A stretch of 64,000 nt of DNA from Lascolabacillus massiliensis (GTDB taxonomy: Bacteria > Bacteroidota > Bacteroidia > Bacteroidales > Dysgonomonadaceae): contig NZ_CTEJ01000002.1 of the NCBI RefSeq assembly GCF_001282625.1, forward strand, positions 64,501 through 128,500, written 5' to 3'. The translations under genes and the position numbers were made by a program. Below, one piece after another: positions 10,079-19,989 of the stretch; the first letter of the stretch is position 1, and each line of letters begins with the position of its first letter. The notes beneath the pieces are model-generated. The model was given only the letters and a program-made list of their open reading frames with translations, ran no database searches and had not been told where the DNA came from.

Positions 10079-10549
10079 ATGGAATTCAGACGAATTGTAA
10101 ACCTGGATATGAGAGAAATGGATGAAGTAGCTCTTGAAAAATCCTGGGAATGGCTTAATGACCCTGAAATAAAGAGACTTACAATAACACCCGATTTCTC
10201 TAAGGATGAACAAAAAAAATGGTTTGAAAGTATTAAGAATCGAAAAGACTACTGGATTACTGTAGGTTGGCATAATGGAGAGCCAATAGTTATAGGCGGT
10301 CTTAAAAATATTGGGGAGAAAGACGCAGAGATATTTGGTTATATAGGTAATAAAGAATATTGGGGAAAAGGAGTTGCTGTAGATGTTATGAATATGATTC
10401 ACGAATATGCAAGAACTTTAGGACTTGAATCCATATACTCCAAGATGTTAAAAGAGAACCGAAACTCTATAAGGTTACATAATCGATTTGGTTATAAATA
10501 TGAAAAAGATATTGAAGGAGAAAGTATAATGATGAGGTTAGCACTATAA
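10079..10549 (+). CDS. GNAT family N-acetyltransferase
   Basis: A 156-aa acyltransferase of the RimJ/RimL-like GNAT group. The start at 10079 (MEFRRIVNLDMREMDE) is chosen over an in-frame ATG 129 bp upstream because the fold begins there. WLNDPEIKRLTITPDFSKDE resembles acetyltransferases acting on amino groups of nucleotide sugars or peptides, and YWGKGVAVDVMNMIHEYA carries the acetyl-CoA pyrophosphate loop (normally Q/RxxGxG/A). The C-terminal ENRNSIRLHNRFGYK is the usual GNAT motif B. Substrate not identifiable. It is a single-gene unit upstream of gap. Confidence 0.8.
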   Translation: MEFRRIVNLDMREMDEVALEKSWEWLNDPEIKRLTITPDFSKDEQKKWFESIKNRKDYWITVGWHNGEPIVIGGLKNIGEKDAEIFGYIGNKEYWGKGVAVDVMNMIHEYARTLGLESIYSKMLKENRNSIRLHNRFGYKYEKDIEGESIMMRLAL

Positions 10550-10597
10550 TTTTCAGATTTTTGATATAAAATATTTTATTCAAAAGAAAAGAAATTG

Positions 10598-10605
10598 TAT
10601 TTTTG
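10598..10605 (+). promoter_or_regulatory. -7 box for gap
   Basis: TATTTTTG fits TAnnTTTG and lies 62 bp upstream of the GAPDH ATG, in the right place for a strong glycolytic promoter. Confidence 0.5.
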
Positions 10606-10663
10606 TAACTCGATTAGATTTTAGGGTTTAAAATAGAACACTTTTAACAAATAAATTCAATAA

Positions 10664-11671
<1,008 letters not shown>

Positions 11672-11693
11672 GTATAACAAGATTATATAAATT

Positions 11694-11725
11694 AAAAACT
11701 CCCTCTTACGAGGGAGTTTTTTTGT
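11694..11725 (+). terminator. intrinsic terminator of gap
   Basis: An 11-bp stem AAAACTCCCTC / GAGGGAGTTTT with a TTAC loop followed by T residues, 23 bp after the gap stop. The flanking A tract makes it potentially bidirectional. Confidence 0.9.
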
Positions 11726-11748
11726 AATCTATTCAGGTGATTTACCTT

Positions 11749-11793
11749 AGAAATGAAGAAGCCGGTCAAGCAATGACCGGCTTCTTCATTTCT
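11749..11793 (-). terminator. long perfect hairpin downstream of the ferredoxin gene
   Basis: A perfect 20-bp inverted repeat (arms 11749-11768 and 11774-11793, core GAAGAAGCCGGTCA) with a 5-nt loop lies 14 bp after the ferredoxin stop on the minus strand. There is no good T run on that strand, so it may act as an RNA stabiliser as well as a terminator. It is back to back with the gap terminator. Confidence 0.75.
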
Positions 11794-11806
11794 AAATACT
11801 TGTAAT

Positions 11807-11974
11807 CTATGCCGGGTGAATTGACTCGGTGGGACAAACATCAGCGCAAGCGCCACAATCTGTGCATACTTCTGCGTCGATTACATAAATATCGCCTTCA
11901 GAGATTGCATCTACGGGGCATTCATCGATACATGTTCCACAAGCAATACAAGTGTCGTCTATTACGTAAGCCAT
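11807..11974 (-). CDS. 2[4Fe-4S] ferredoxin
   Basis: A 55-aa clostridial-type ferredoxin beginning [20 protein letters not shown]. Two CxxCxxCxxxCP cluster motifs are present ([12 protein letters not shown] and [12 protein letters not shown]), each completing the other's cluster in the usual symmetric fold. It is a soluble low-potential electron carrier for enzymes such as pyruvate:ferredoxin oxidoreductase and hydrogenases, implying an anaerobic metabolism. It has its own -7 box (TAACTTTG on the minus strand, 12016-12023) and the hairpin at 11749-11793, so it is monocistronic. The start ATG is unambiguous because cluster I begins nine residues in. Confidence 0.95.
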   Translation of the reverse strand: MAYVIDDTCIACGTCIDECPVDAISEGDIYVIDAEVCTDCGACADVCPTESIHPA

Positions 11975-12015
11975 AATAAATAAAAAGTTTAGTTATTAAA
12001 ATAATTTATATTCTG

Positions 12016-12023
12016 CAAAGTTA
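12016..12023 (-). promoter_or_regulatory. -7 box for ferredoxin
   Basis: TAACTTTG on the minus strand fits TAnnTTTG, 42 bp upstream of the ferredoxin ATG. Confidence 0.5.
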
Positions 12024-12175
12024 CTGTTTTTATTTAATCAGAGAAATGTTTATGATTTATTTTATGTTATTTGTAACTGGTCTCAATAACTACAATTGAA
12101 TATTAAGTTTATCTGTTAGAATAAAGTATCCATATAAAAAATACAATATCTTTTAGTCTAAATCGTTTAAACACT

Positions 12176-12880
12176 ATGAATACTAAAATTGCAACCATTT
12201 TATTGTTACTGTCACTTTCTTTAAGTGTCAATGCACAGTACCGAAAACTTCAAAATCTACCTTATACAGACAGGAGAATTTTTCATCTTGGTTTCACTAT
12301 TGGCTTGAATGCTCAGGATCTGATACTGACACATTCAGGTAACATTAATGATAATGGAGAAATGTGGTTTGCTGAGATTCCTAAATACTCGCCAGGATTT
12401 GCTGTTGGGTTAATAGGTGATATTTATATAAGTAATTACCTTAACTTTAGGATATTACCAACTTTACATTTAGGTGATAAACTATTCATATTTAAAGAGC
12501 AGATTTCAGGTAAAGAGTTCAGTACTAGAATTAGAAACAACTATATTTCAATTCCGGCTCAGATTAAAATATCAGCACGAAGAACTGATAATTTCCGTCC
12601 TTATTTGCTTATAGGTGGATATAGCAATATAGAATTGTCACGTAATAAAGGTCTTGCTATTTTACTGAAACAAAATGATTTTGGAATTGAAATTGGCACG
12701 GGTTGTGATCTATATTTACCCATGTTCAAACTTGCACCGGAATTAAAATTTAGCTTCGGATTAATAGATATTCTGGATAAAGAGAGGAGTGATCTAAAGG
12801 ATCAAGAACTGCTTAAGTATGCTAATGCAATTTCTATGGCCAAAAGCAGAATGATAACACTTTGTTTAAATTTTGAATAA
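12176..12880 (+). CDS. PorT/SprT-like outer-membrane beta-barrel protein
   Basis: 234 aa with a cleavable signal peptide (MNTKIATILLLLSLSLSVNA-Q) followed by RKLQNLPYTDRRIFHLGF and an all-beta barrel with GLNAQDLIL. This N-terminal pattern (KLxNLPxxDxxxxHxGFxxGxN) is that of PorT of Porphyromonas gingivalis and SprT of flavobacteria, an outer-membrane component needed for type IX secretion. The length fits (PorT about 240 aa). No other type IX secretion gene is adjacent. A generic outer-membrane-beta-barrel (PF13568-like) role is the alternative. It ends 1 bp before the stop of the convergent glycosyltransferase gene. Confidence 0.7.
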   Translation: MNTKIATILLLLSLSLSVNAQYRKLQNLPYTDRRIFHLGFTIGLNAQDLILTHSGNINDNGEMWFAEIPKYSPGFAVGLIGDIYISNYLNFRILPTLHLGDKLFIFKEQISGKEFSTRIRNNYISIPAQIKISARRTDNFRPYLLIGGYSNIELSRNKGLAILLKQNDFGIEIGTGCDLYLPMFKLAPELKFSFGLIDILDKERSDLKDQELLKYANAISMAKSRMITLCLNFE

Positions 12881-12881
12881 A

Positions 12882-13919
12882 TTATTTCCAGATTATAGAA
12901 TTAAATAATTTCTTTCCAGTATAAAATTTCAACAATATACTTCTTTTATATTGGGTGGCTATACTCTTTTGTGTGGTTTTCTTAAGGTTATCTATTCTTT
13001 TTTGCTTATATGAATTAAATATATTAAAGAAATCTCTATAAGCTTCAATAATGGCATATGCGTTTTTAAATTCTCCTTTAAATATAAGATGAAAATATGC
13101 AAGTATATCAAAAACAAATCTTACTAAAAAAGTACCAGGCAGGGATCTATTAGGTAAATTCTTATACAACATCAGCAAATTGTTACGAAAATTGAGATAC
13201 ATTTTTTTAGGATTATCCTTACTCAAAGAGGCTCCTCCAACATGATATACAACAGATGAAGGAATACACATTACTTTTCTCCCTCTTGCATTTAATCGCC
13301 AGCAAAGATCAATTTCTTCCATATGCGCAAAGAAACTACCATCCAATCCGCCCATTTCAAAATAATCTTTTAATCTTATACACAAACATGCTCCGGTAGC
13401 CCAAAAAACAGGTATCTCATTGTCATACTGCCCTTTATCATTCTCTACTTTATCTAGGATTCTTCCTCTGCAAAAAGGATATCCATATCTATCTATAAAT
13501 CCTCCTGAAGCACCTGCATATTCAAATTTATATTTTTCTTTATATGAAAGAATCTTTGGCTGAACAGCTGCTACCTCCGGATGATTATCCATATAGGTTA
13601 TTAAATTTTGCAGCCACCCTTCAGTTGTTTCAACATCAGAATTCAGAAGAACAACATATTCAGAGTTTACCTGATGTAATGTTTTATTATAACCTTCTGC
13701 AAATCCATAATTTTTATCAAGCGTTACAAGTTGGATTTCCGGATAATTTTCTTTCATAAACCTGACTGAATCGTCGGTAGACCCATTATCTGAAACAATT
13801 ACCTTACTTATATCACTTTGAGTATGTTTAATGACTATAGGAAGGAATTGCTCAAGAAGCCTTTTCCCATTCCAGTTTAATATTACTACAGATGCCTTAA
13901 CATTATGATTCAAATTCAT
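12882..13919 (-). CDS. GT2 family glycosyltransferase
   Basis: 345-aa GT-A fold enzyme: VVILNWNGKRLLEQFLP and SDNGSTDDSVRFM form the nucleotide-sugar binding part, LLNSDVETTEGWL (about residue 95) holds the DxD-like metal site, and EEIDLCWRLNARGRKV is the acceptor-side motif of rhamnosyltransferase-like GT2 proteins. The C-terminus has a hydrophobic, amphipathic segment that may touch the membrane. Its start overlaps the end of the upstream acyltransferase by 17 bp, and together with mtaB they form a three-gene minus-strand operon. Probable role in cell-surface glycan or lipid A/LPS sugar addition; donor sugar unknown. Confidence 0.85.
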   Translation of the reverse strand: MNLNHNVKASVVILNWNGKRLLEQFLPIVIKHTQSDISKVIVSDNGSTDDSVRFMKENYPEIQLVTLDKNYGFAEGYNKTLHQVNSEYVVLLNSDVETTEGWLQNLITYMDNHPEVAAVQPKILSYKEKYKFEYAGASGGFIDRYGYPFCRGRILDKVENDKGQYDNEIPVFWATGACLCIRLKDYFEMGGLDGSFFAHMEEIDLCWRLNARGRKVMCIPSSVVYHVGGASLSKDNPKKMYLNFRNNLLMLYKNLPNRSLPGTFLVRFVFDILAYFHLIFKGEFKNAYAIIEAYRDFFNIFNSYKQKRIDNLKKTTQKSIATQYKRSILLKFYTGKKLFNSIIWK

Positions 13920-14844
13920 ATACTTCTGACAATAGTTTTTCCTCTGGTTCTTTTTTAAATTTCCACCTATTATGTGACCAAAGATAATATGCCGGATCTT
14001 TTTTTATTGTTTCCTCCAGTTTGTTCATATATCGCTCCATTATCTCATATTCAGGCTCATTTGAAGCATCTGGAGTAATAACATAAAACTTACCAATATA
14101 GTGACCTCTTTTAACTTTGGTAATATCAAGATAAACAATCGAAAAGCCAAGTAGTTTAGCAATTTTTTCCATACCAGTTTGTACAACTGTATCCTGATTC
14201 ATAAACCTAGTCCAGTAATGACCAGTGCTTTTTGGAGGGCGCTGATCTGAAAGAAAACCTACTACCACTGTTTCCCCCTTATTCTTTGATTCAATAAGCT
14301 TTCTGTATACACTACGCATCTCAATCGGAATAGCCTTAAAGCTGCTTCTTAGCCTTACAAACAAGTGGTCAAATGCTTTAGAGTGAAGTTCTTTATAAAC
14401 CAATCCCTGTTTTATTCCAGGTGTTAGATAATTTACAATTGATGTAACCCATTCCCAGTTGCAGTAATGTCCCAGACTAAGAATACATGAGTTACCGCTT
14501 GCAGTAAGACGGTTAATCATATCAGGATTTTCAAACTTCATCCTTTTCCGTATCTCTTCATCCGAGATATGAAGTGTTTTAATGGTCTCTACAAAATAGT
14601 CACATAGATGATGGTAAAATTCTTTTTCAATACTAATGATTCTCTTCTCAGTTTCAAAGGAAAAAGAATTTTTAATATTCCTTCTCACCAACTTTCTACG
14701 ATATCTTATAATGTAATAGATAAAAAAGTATAAAATATCTGATAACAAATAAAGAACAGAAAATGGCAGAAGGGCATGTAGATATGCCACTGCATACAGC
14801 AGTGAATAACCTATACTTTTTTTATTTCGCTCACCGTCGTCCAT
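13903..14844 (-). CDS. LpxL/HtrB-like lysophospholipid (lipid A) acyltransferase
   Basis: 313 aa with an N-terminal membrane anchor (YAVAYLHALLPFSVLYLLSDILYF in pieces, residues 14-45) and the acyltransferase signature LSLGHYCNWEW (HxxxxE-type catalytic dyad, about residue 125), followed by SDQRPPKSTGHYW, the second conserved block of lauroyl/myristoyl acyltransferases. It likely adds a secondary acyl chain to lipid A at the inner membrane. It shares one base with the end of mtaB and overlaps the glycosyltransferase by 17 bp, indicating translational coupling. The pairing with a GT2 gene supports an envelope role. Confidence 0.85.
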   Translation of the reverse strand: MDDGERNKKSIGYSLLYAVAYLHALLPFSVLYLLSDILYFFIYYIIRYRRKLVRRNIKNSFSFETEKRIISIEKEFYHHLCDYFVETIKTLHISDEEIRKRMKFENPDMINRLTASGNSCILSLGHYCNWEWVTSIVNYLTPGIKQGLVYKELHSKAFDHLFVRLRSSFKAIPIEMRSVYRKLIESKNKGETVVVGFLSDQRPPKSTGHYWTRFMNQDTVVQTGMEKIAKLLGFSIVYLDITKVKRGHYIGKFYVITPDASNEPEYEIMERYMNKLEETIKKDPAYYLWSHNRWKFKKEPEEKLLSEVYEFES

Positions 14845-16157
14845 TAAAAAATTGCTTTCATTGCCATTTCGTCCTCATCATACTCTCCCACTTCAACTTC
14901 AATAACCCTGTTTATATTAGCTGGATCGTAATTAGAGTAAAGTTTAATATAGTTTTCTGTAAATCCGTGCATACTTTTTCCATATTTTGTATGTTCGAAA
15001 AGAACTTTCTTTCTGGTACCTTTCATCGACTCCATAAAACACCTATGTTTTTCATCTGAAATATCCAGTAATGCTTTACTACGAGCATGTTTTGTTTTCG
15101 GATCCACTGCAAAATCTATATTAAGAGCCTGAGTACCTGGGCGCTCAGAGTAAGTAAAGACATGAAGTTTAGATATATCAAGTGATTTTATAAAGTTCTT
15201 ACTCTCATCGAAGCAGTTATCAGTTTCTCCTCTAACACCTACAATTACATCTACCCCAATAAATGCATCAGGCAGAATAGTTTTAATTTTCTCAATTTTA
15301 TGACGAAATAAAGCAGTATCGTATTTTCTCTTCATTAGCGATAAAACAGCATCACTACCCGCCTGCAAAGGCATATGAAAATGAGGTGCAAATCTTTTTG
15401 ATTCTGCAACAAAATCTATAATCTCATCTGTCAGCAAATTAGGTTCAATAGAAGATATTCTATAGCGTTCAATACCTTCAACATTATCAAGTTCCTTTAA
15501 AAGATCAATAAAACTCTCTTTTGTAGTGTGACCAAAATCACCAATATTTACTCCTGTTAATACGATCTCTTTACCACCCTCCTGAACTACCTGTTCAGCC
15601 TGCTTAACCAAATCAGCAATTGATCCGTTTCTGCTCCTGCCCCTGGCAAAAGGTATAGTACAAAATGAACAAAAATAATCACACCCATCCTGGACCTTTA
15701 AGAAATATCGTGTTCGGTCGTCAGCCGAAACAGAATGCACAAAAGATCTTATTCTGTGAGTTTTAGAAGTTACAACCTCTCCCTTATCCTTCTTTCTCAG
15801 GTCATCGAGATACTTAACCACGTCGAGCTTTTGTTCAGCCCCTAATACTAAATCTACTCCTTCTATCTCAGCAATATCATCTGGTTTCAACTGAGCATAG
15901 CATCCTGTAACCACAACAAAAGCATTTGGATTCTCATGAATTGCTTTTCTGATTGCCTGACGTCCTTTTTTATCTGCCAGTTCAGTTACAGAACAAGTAT
16001 TAATTACACAAATATCAGCCTTTTGGCCTTTTCGTACACGAGTAATTCCTGCATTGTACAATTGCCTGCCAATTGCCGAGGTTTCGGCAAAATTCAACTT
16101 ACATCCAAGTGTATAGTAGGCAGCGGTTTTATTTTGAAATATAGAATGATCGATCAT
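14844..16157 (-). CDS. mtaB: tRNA t6A37 methylthiotransferase MtaB
   Basis: Radical SAM methylthiotransferase that converts t6A37 to ms2t6A37. An N-terminal UPF0004 domain carries three conserved cysteines (YTLGCKLN, VINTCSVT, VVTGCYAQL), the radical SAM domain carries CDYFCSFC (about residue 155), and a C-terminal TRAM domain follows. GCKLNFAETSA separates MtaB/YqeV from MiaB (GCQMN). An in-frame TTG lies 9 bp upstream, but ATG at 16157 (MIDHSIFQNK) is the better start. It is the first gene of the operon with the acyltransferase and GT2. A TAATTTTG box sits only six bases before the ATG. Confidence 0.93.
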   Translation of the reverse strand: MIDHSIFQNKTAAYYTLGCKLNFAETSAIGRQLYNAGITRVRKGQKADICVINTCSVTELADKKGRQAIRKAIHENPNAFVVVTGCYAQLKPDDIAEIEGVDLVLGAEQKLDVVKYLDDLRKKDKGEVVTSKTHRIRSFVHSVSADDRTRYFLKVQDGCDYFCSFCTIPFARGRSRNGSIADLVKQAEQVVQEGGKEIVLTGVNIGDFGHTTKESFIDLLKELDNVEGIERYRISSIEPNLLTDEIIDFVAESKRFAPHFHMPLQAGSDAVLSLMKRKYDTALFRHKIEKIKTILPDAFIGVDVIVGVRGETDNCFDESKNFIKSLDISKLHVFTYSERPGTQALNIDFAVDPKTKHARSKALLDISDEKHRCFMESMKGTRKKVLFEHTKYGKSMHGFTENYIKLYSNYDPANINRVIEVEVGEYDEDEMAMKAIF

Positions 16158-16163
16158 AATCGG

Positions 16164-16171
16164 CAAAATTA
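16164..16171 (-). promoter_or_regulatory. possible -7 box immediately before mtaB
   Basis: TAATTTTG on the minus strand, followed by six bases and then the mtaB ATG. If used, transcription would start at or next to the start codon, giving a leaderless message. No -33 element is recognisable. Confidence 0.3.
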
Positions 16172-16226
16172 CAATTTTTGTCTCAATTTATTGCCATCTT
16201 TTCTTTGATAATAGACATTTACCGAT

Positions 16227-16234
16227 TATTTTTG
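16227..16234 (+). promoter_or_regulatory. -7 box for the AMP-binding ligase
   Basis: TATTTTTG fits TAnnTTTG and lies 32 bp upstream of the ATG at 16266. Confidence 0.45.
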
Positions 16235-16265
16235 CTCAAGATTTGCAAAAGTGTGCAATCGTTAA

Positions 16266-17921
16266 ATGAAAAATATGATTGAGCAGAATTTAATTAAAAC
16301 ATACGAGAACAGTTTTAAAAAAAATTGGGAACTACCCGCATTAACTGATTACAAAGGTGATGCATCTTATACATATGGCGAATTAGCCCATGAAATTGCA
16401 AAATTTCATCTTCTTTTTTCAGAACTTGGTATTGAAAAAGGTGATAAAATATCACTGGTCGGTAAAAACCACTCCTCCTGGTCGATAATTTTTATGGCAA
16501 CCATAACATATGGAGCTGTCATTGTACCAATACTTCACGAGTTTAATCCAGAAAGTATAGAATCAATTATAGATCATTCCAATTCAAAACTGGTTTTTAT
16601 AAACAAAACCCTATGGGACAATCTCAATTCTGATAATATAAAAGTCACCTCAATTGTATCACCATCATTCAAATTGCTCAAAAGTGAAGAAGACAAGACT
16701 AAGAACATAGTCAACTCAATAGACACATTATTTCAGCAAACCTATCCCGGTAGCTTCACAAAAGAGGATATAAAATATCCAAATGTAGACAACAGCGAAG
16801 TTGTTTGCATCAACTACACATCAGGAACTACAGGATTCAGTAAAGGAGTAATGCTTACTGCAAATAATTTCGCAGGAAATATAGCCTATGCTGGAAAGTT
16901 GAATCTTCTATTTCCAGGCGAACGAATTCTGGCTTTCTTACCAATGGCACATGTTTATGGATGTGCATTTGATTTCCTATACTCACTTGCAACAGGCGTT
17001 CATATTACACTACTTGGTGTATCACCAACACCTCAAAATCTGATAAGTGCATTAGACGAAGTCAAACCTAATATTATTATTACCGTACCTCTTATTTTTG
17101 AGAAAATATATAAGAAAAAGATATTGCCAATCATTAGTCAGCCAACCATCAAATTCCTCTTAAAGATAAAAGGTGTGGACAGTCTTATATTGAATAAAAT
17201 CAAAAAATCGCTAACAAAATCACTTGGAGGAAACTTCAGAGAGGTAATTATTGGGGGAGCCGCCTTGAGTGCAGAGGTTGAATCATTTTTCTACAGAATG
17301 GGGTTTCCTTTCACAGTTGGATATGGAATGACAGAATGCGCTCCCTTGATTTCATACGATAATAATAAAGATTTTATCCCAACTTCATGCGGCTCAGTTC
17401 TAAAAGACATTATGGAAGCCCGTATTGATTCCGAAGACCCTGAAAACATACCTGGTGAAATACAGGTCAGAGGAGAAAATGTAATGATCGGTTACTATAG
17501 AAATGAAGAAGCTACAAAAGCAGCATTCACAGATGACGGCTGGCTTAAAACAGGAGATTTGGGAGTCATGAGAGGTAACAGGCTATTTATAAAAGGACGT
17601 TTAAAAACAATGATTCTAACTGCCAATGGTCAGAACATATACCCTGAAGAAATTGAATCCCGCTTAAATAACCTTCCCTATATTTCTGATAGTGTGGTAA
17701 TTCTGCGTGAGAACAAATTAGTAGCACTTGTTTACCCCGACAAAGAAGCCGTAAAGTCAGACAATATTTCAGCTGAAAAACTGATAGAGTTAATGGAGAC
17801 CAACAAAGGCTTACTGAATAAAGTTGTTGCAAAGTATGAAAGATTGAGCAGTATTGAGATAATGGAAAATGAATTCGAGAAAACTCCTAAGAAAAGCATA
17901 AAGAGGTATCTGTATCAATAA
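16266..17921 (+). CDS. AMP-dependent acyl-CoA synthetase/ligase
   Basis: 551-aa adenylate-forming enzyme. The P-loop-like motif NYTSGTTGFSKGVML (about residue 190), GYGMTECAPLISY (about 355) and the hinge region TGDLGVMRGNRLFIKGR (about 420-436) are all present, as is the C-terminal catalytic lysine region KSIKRYLYQ. Similarity is closest to long-chain fatty acyl-CoA (FadD-like) or acyl-ACP synthetases. It activates a fatty acid with ATP and transfers it to CoA or ACP. Two possible starts (16266 and 16275) differ by three codons. It is monocistronic and diverges from the mtaB operon. Confidence 0.88.
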   Translation: MKNMIEQNLIKTYENSFKKNWELPALTDYKGDASYTYGELAHEIAKFHLLFSELGIEKGDKISLVGKNHSSWSIIFMATITYGAVIVPILHEFNPESIESIIDHSNSKLVFINKTLWDNLNSDNIKVTSIVSPSFKLLKSEEDKTKNIVNSIDTLFQQTYPGSFTKEDIKYPNVDNSEVVCINYTSGTTGFSKGVMLTANNFAGNIAYAGKLNLLFPGERILAFLPMAHVYGCAFDFLYSLATGVHITLLGVSPTPQNLISALDEVKPNIIITVPLIFEKIYKKKILPIISQPTIKFLLKIKGVDSLILNKIKKSLTKSLGGNFREVIIGGAALSAEVESFFYRMGFPFTVGYGMTECAPLISYDNNKDFIPTSCGSVLKDIMEARIDSEDPENIPGEIQVRGENVMIGYYRNEEATKAAFTDDGWLKTGDLGVMRGNRLFIKGRLKTMILTANGQNIYPEEIESRLNNLPYISDSVVILRENKLVALVYPDKEAVKSDNISAEKLIELMETNKGLLNKVVAKYERLSSIEIMENEFEKTPKKSIKRYLYQ

Positions 17922-17970
17922 CATTACTAATTAACAGCAAATTAAAAACTCACCAATCGTGTCAATTGTT

Positions 17971-17978
17971 TATCTTTG
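17971..17978 (+). promoter_or_regulatory. -7 box for DUF1080 gene
   Basis: TATCTTTG fits TAnnTTTG, 41 bp upstream of the ATG at 18019. Confidence 0.5.
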
Positions 17979-18018
17979 TAATAAATGATAAGACCGTTTA
18001 TTAACTAAAATTATAAAC

Positions 18019-18732
18019 ATGAAAAAAGAATTTTTTATACTCTGCTGCGCTTTAATGGTATTTATATCCATACCCATAAAAGCAACATCCCAGGATTTGG
18101 TTACATCATTTGGGACAGTTATTAATTTAAAGGATGTACTTAATGGTGAACTACACAAAGCTGAACCCATAAATTGGTATCAGGTAAATACAAACGATGA
18201 GACCTGGAAACTCGAAGATGATATTTTAAAATGCACAGGAATTCCAATCGGCGTCATCAGAAGTGAACATCAATATGAAAATTTTATCATGCATATTGAA
18301 TGGAGTCATCAGGAAGCAGGAGGTAACTCTGGGACCTTTGTATGGAGTAAAGCAGAGCCGGATGAAAACCGTCTACCCGATGGAGTAGAAGTACAGATGT
18401 TAGATTTAGAATGGGTAAAACTTAATACTCATGATGGTGTAGAACCTCCTATTGCCTACGTACATGGAGAACTGTTTGGTGTTGGAGGAGTTGAGATTGT
18501 ACCAGAAAATCCGCGCGGAAAAAGAAGCATGTCAGTTGAAAACAGAGTTCTCGGTAAGAAAGAATGGAATACTTATGATGTAGTTTGTGTTGATGGAAAT
18601 ATAAAACTTTCTGTAAATGGGAAATTTGTAAACGGAATAACCAACTCATCACAAAGTATTGGATACATCTGTTTAGAAGCAGAAGGATCAGAAATCCATT
18701 TTCGTAATTTGCAGATAATTGTCTTACCATAA
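18019..18732 (+). CDS. DUF1080 (3-keto-disaccharide hydrolase-like) exported protein
   Basis: 237 aa with a signal peptide (KKEFFILCCALMVFISIPIKA) and one concanavalin-like beta-sandwich of the DUF1080 family: WKLEDDILKCTGIPIGVIR, HIEWSHQEAGGNSGTFVW and DGVEVQMLDLEW. Family members bind or hydrolyse glycans, and some cleave 3-keto-disaccharides. It probably acts in the periplasm. It has its own promoter box and is followed by another exported protein gene, though the 150-bp gap argues against a single transcript. Confidence 0.85.
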   Translation: MKKEFFILCCALMVFISIPIKATSQDLVTSFGTVINLKDVLNGELHKAEPINWYQVNTNDETWKLEDDILKCTGIPIGVIRSEHQYENFIMHIEWSHQEAGGNSGTFVWSKAEPDENRLPDGVEVQMLDLEWVKLNTHDGVEPPIAYVHGELFGVGGVEIVPENPRGKRSMSVENRVLGKKEWNTYDVVCVDGNIKLSVNGKFVNGITNSSQSIGYICLEAEGSEIHFRNLQIIVLP

Positions 18733-18882
18733 TTACAGATAACCTCATATTCTCAATTATTAACTGAATTTTTGATACCGAAAGTTTTTACTATCTTTAT
18801 TGAATTAATTGATAATAAAACTAATAACTGCATTTAAGCTACATACAGCTTTATTTTAGTGCTTAAAAAAAAAATTGTAATT

Positions 18883-19419
18883 ATGAGGAAAACATTATTG
18901 ATTTTATTAATCGGAACATTATTAACTTTAGGTTCCTGTACTCAACAGACAGCTGATCGAAATCAGGTTGAATCTACTGTACATGAGACCTATGCAGAAG
19001 TGGAATTCAGAGATTTCGGACCAGAGCCATTTGTATTTAATATCGAGGACTACACTGTGCAAAATGAAACTTTCAGAACCTCTATATGGACAGGATCTAA
19101 TATGCAGATGACTGTAATGAGTATTCCTGTTGGTGGTGATATAGGTGAGGAGATGCACCCTGAGATTGATCAGTTTCTTCGTGTAGAGGCAGGTAGCGGA
19201 ATAATGTACATGGGTGACGAAGAAGGTGTTTTTAATTTTGAGGAGAGGGTTGAGCACGATTTCGCAATATTCATCCCAGCCGGAAAATGGCACAACCTTG
19301 TAAATGATTCGGATGAACCGTTGAAGGTGTATTCAATATACTCACCTGTTGAGCATCCTCACAGCACAGTACATCACACCCAGGAGGAGGGAATTGCTGC
19401 CCATAATCATGAGCATTGA
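18883..19419 (+). CDS. cupin-domain lipoprotein
   Basis: 178 aa from ATG 18883; an ATG 24 bp upstream would spoil the signal peptide. The lipobox LLTLGSC predicts a lipoprotein. A single cupin barrel follows, with EEMHPEIDQFLRVEAGSG and PAGKWHNLVN supplying the His/Glu/His metal ligands of motifs 1 and 2. The C-terminus is His-rich (HPHSTVHHTQEE, HNHEH), which could bind metal. Enzymatic role unknown; small cupins of this type are isomerases, dioxygenases or sensors. Confidence 0.75.
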   Translation: MRKTLLILLIGTLLTLGSCTQQTADRNQVESTVHETYAEVEFRDFGPEPFVFNIEDYTVQNETFRTSIWTGSNMQMTVMSIPVGGDIGEEMHPEIDQFLRVEAGSGIMYMGDEEGVFNFEERVEHDFAIFIPAGKWHNLVNDSDEPLKVYSIYSPVEHPHSTVHHTQEEGIAAHNHEH

Positions 19420-19515
19420 TAGTTGCAATTGCATGTAAATCAACCTTAAAGAAAATATAACATTATTTAACTGCATTTTTTTCAATAAAGCATGCTATAT
19501 AACATGTTTTTGATG

Positions 19516-19523
19516 TACTTTTG
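19516..19523 (+). promoter_or_regulatory. -7 box upstream of small Ala-rich lipoprotein
   Basis: TACTTTTG fits TAnnTTTG. It would leave a 5' leader of about 120 nt before the ATG at 19652. Confidence 0.4.
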
Positions 19524-19651
19524 CATCGTTTTTACACAAGCGTTTTCTAATAACAAAGTGACTACCTGCTAGTTAAACTCATTATTAGTACGCTACGAAA
19601 AGAACAGTTTAATTTTGTTACAAAATTATTTATCGTTTAAATTTTCAAAAA

Positions 19652-19885
19652 ATGAAAAAAGTATTGTTTTTGGTTTCTACAATTGCAACATTGGGTTTAG
19701 TTTCTTGCAACAACGCACAGGTAAATGCTGAAAAAGCACTACAAGATAGTCTTGCCGAAGTTGCAAGAGTAGACAGCATCCTACAAGCTCAGGCAGACAG
19801 CATTCAGGCTGTTATCGAAGCTGAAGCTGCAGCAGCTGCAGACACATTAAATCAAGTTGTTGAAGAAGCTGCCTCTAATCTATAA
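19652..19885 (+). CDS. small Ala/Asp-rich lipoprotein
   Basis: 77 aa beginning MKKVLFLVSTIATLGLVSC, an SPII signal peptide with cysteine at residue 19. The mature part is a highly charged, alanine-rich amphipathic helix (SILQAQADSIQAVIEAEAAA) with repeating DSI/ADS units, likely a coiled coil. It resembles small abundant Bacteroidetes lipoproteins of no known function. It has a long leader and a strong terminator directly after it, which suggests high expression as a single gene. Confidence 0.8.
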   Translation: MKKVLFLVSTIATLGLVSCNNAQVNAEKALQDSLAEVARVDSILQAQADSIQAVIEAEAAAAADTLNQVVEEAASNL

Positions 19886-19907
19886 GAAAAAGATGCTTGC
19901 TTAGTTG

Positions 19908-19934
19908 AAACCACCTCAAAAGGGTGGTTTTTTT
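19908..19934 (+). terminator. intrinsic terminator after the small lipoprotein gene
   Basis: An 8-bp stem AAACCACC / GGTGGTTT with a 7-nt loop followed by TTTT. It overlaps the first bases of a longer open frame for the fucosidase, which supports starting that gene at 19990. Confidence 0.88.
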
Positions 19935-19989
19935 ATTTGTTGTTAGAGCAAAAATAGTAACTTTGTTAACCACAGATAATGATGAACTG

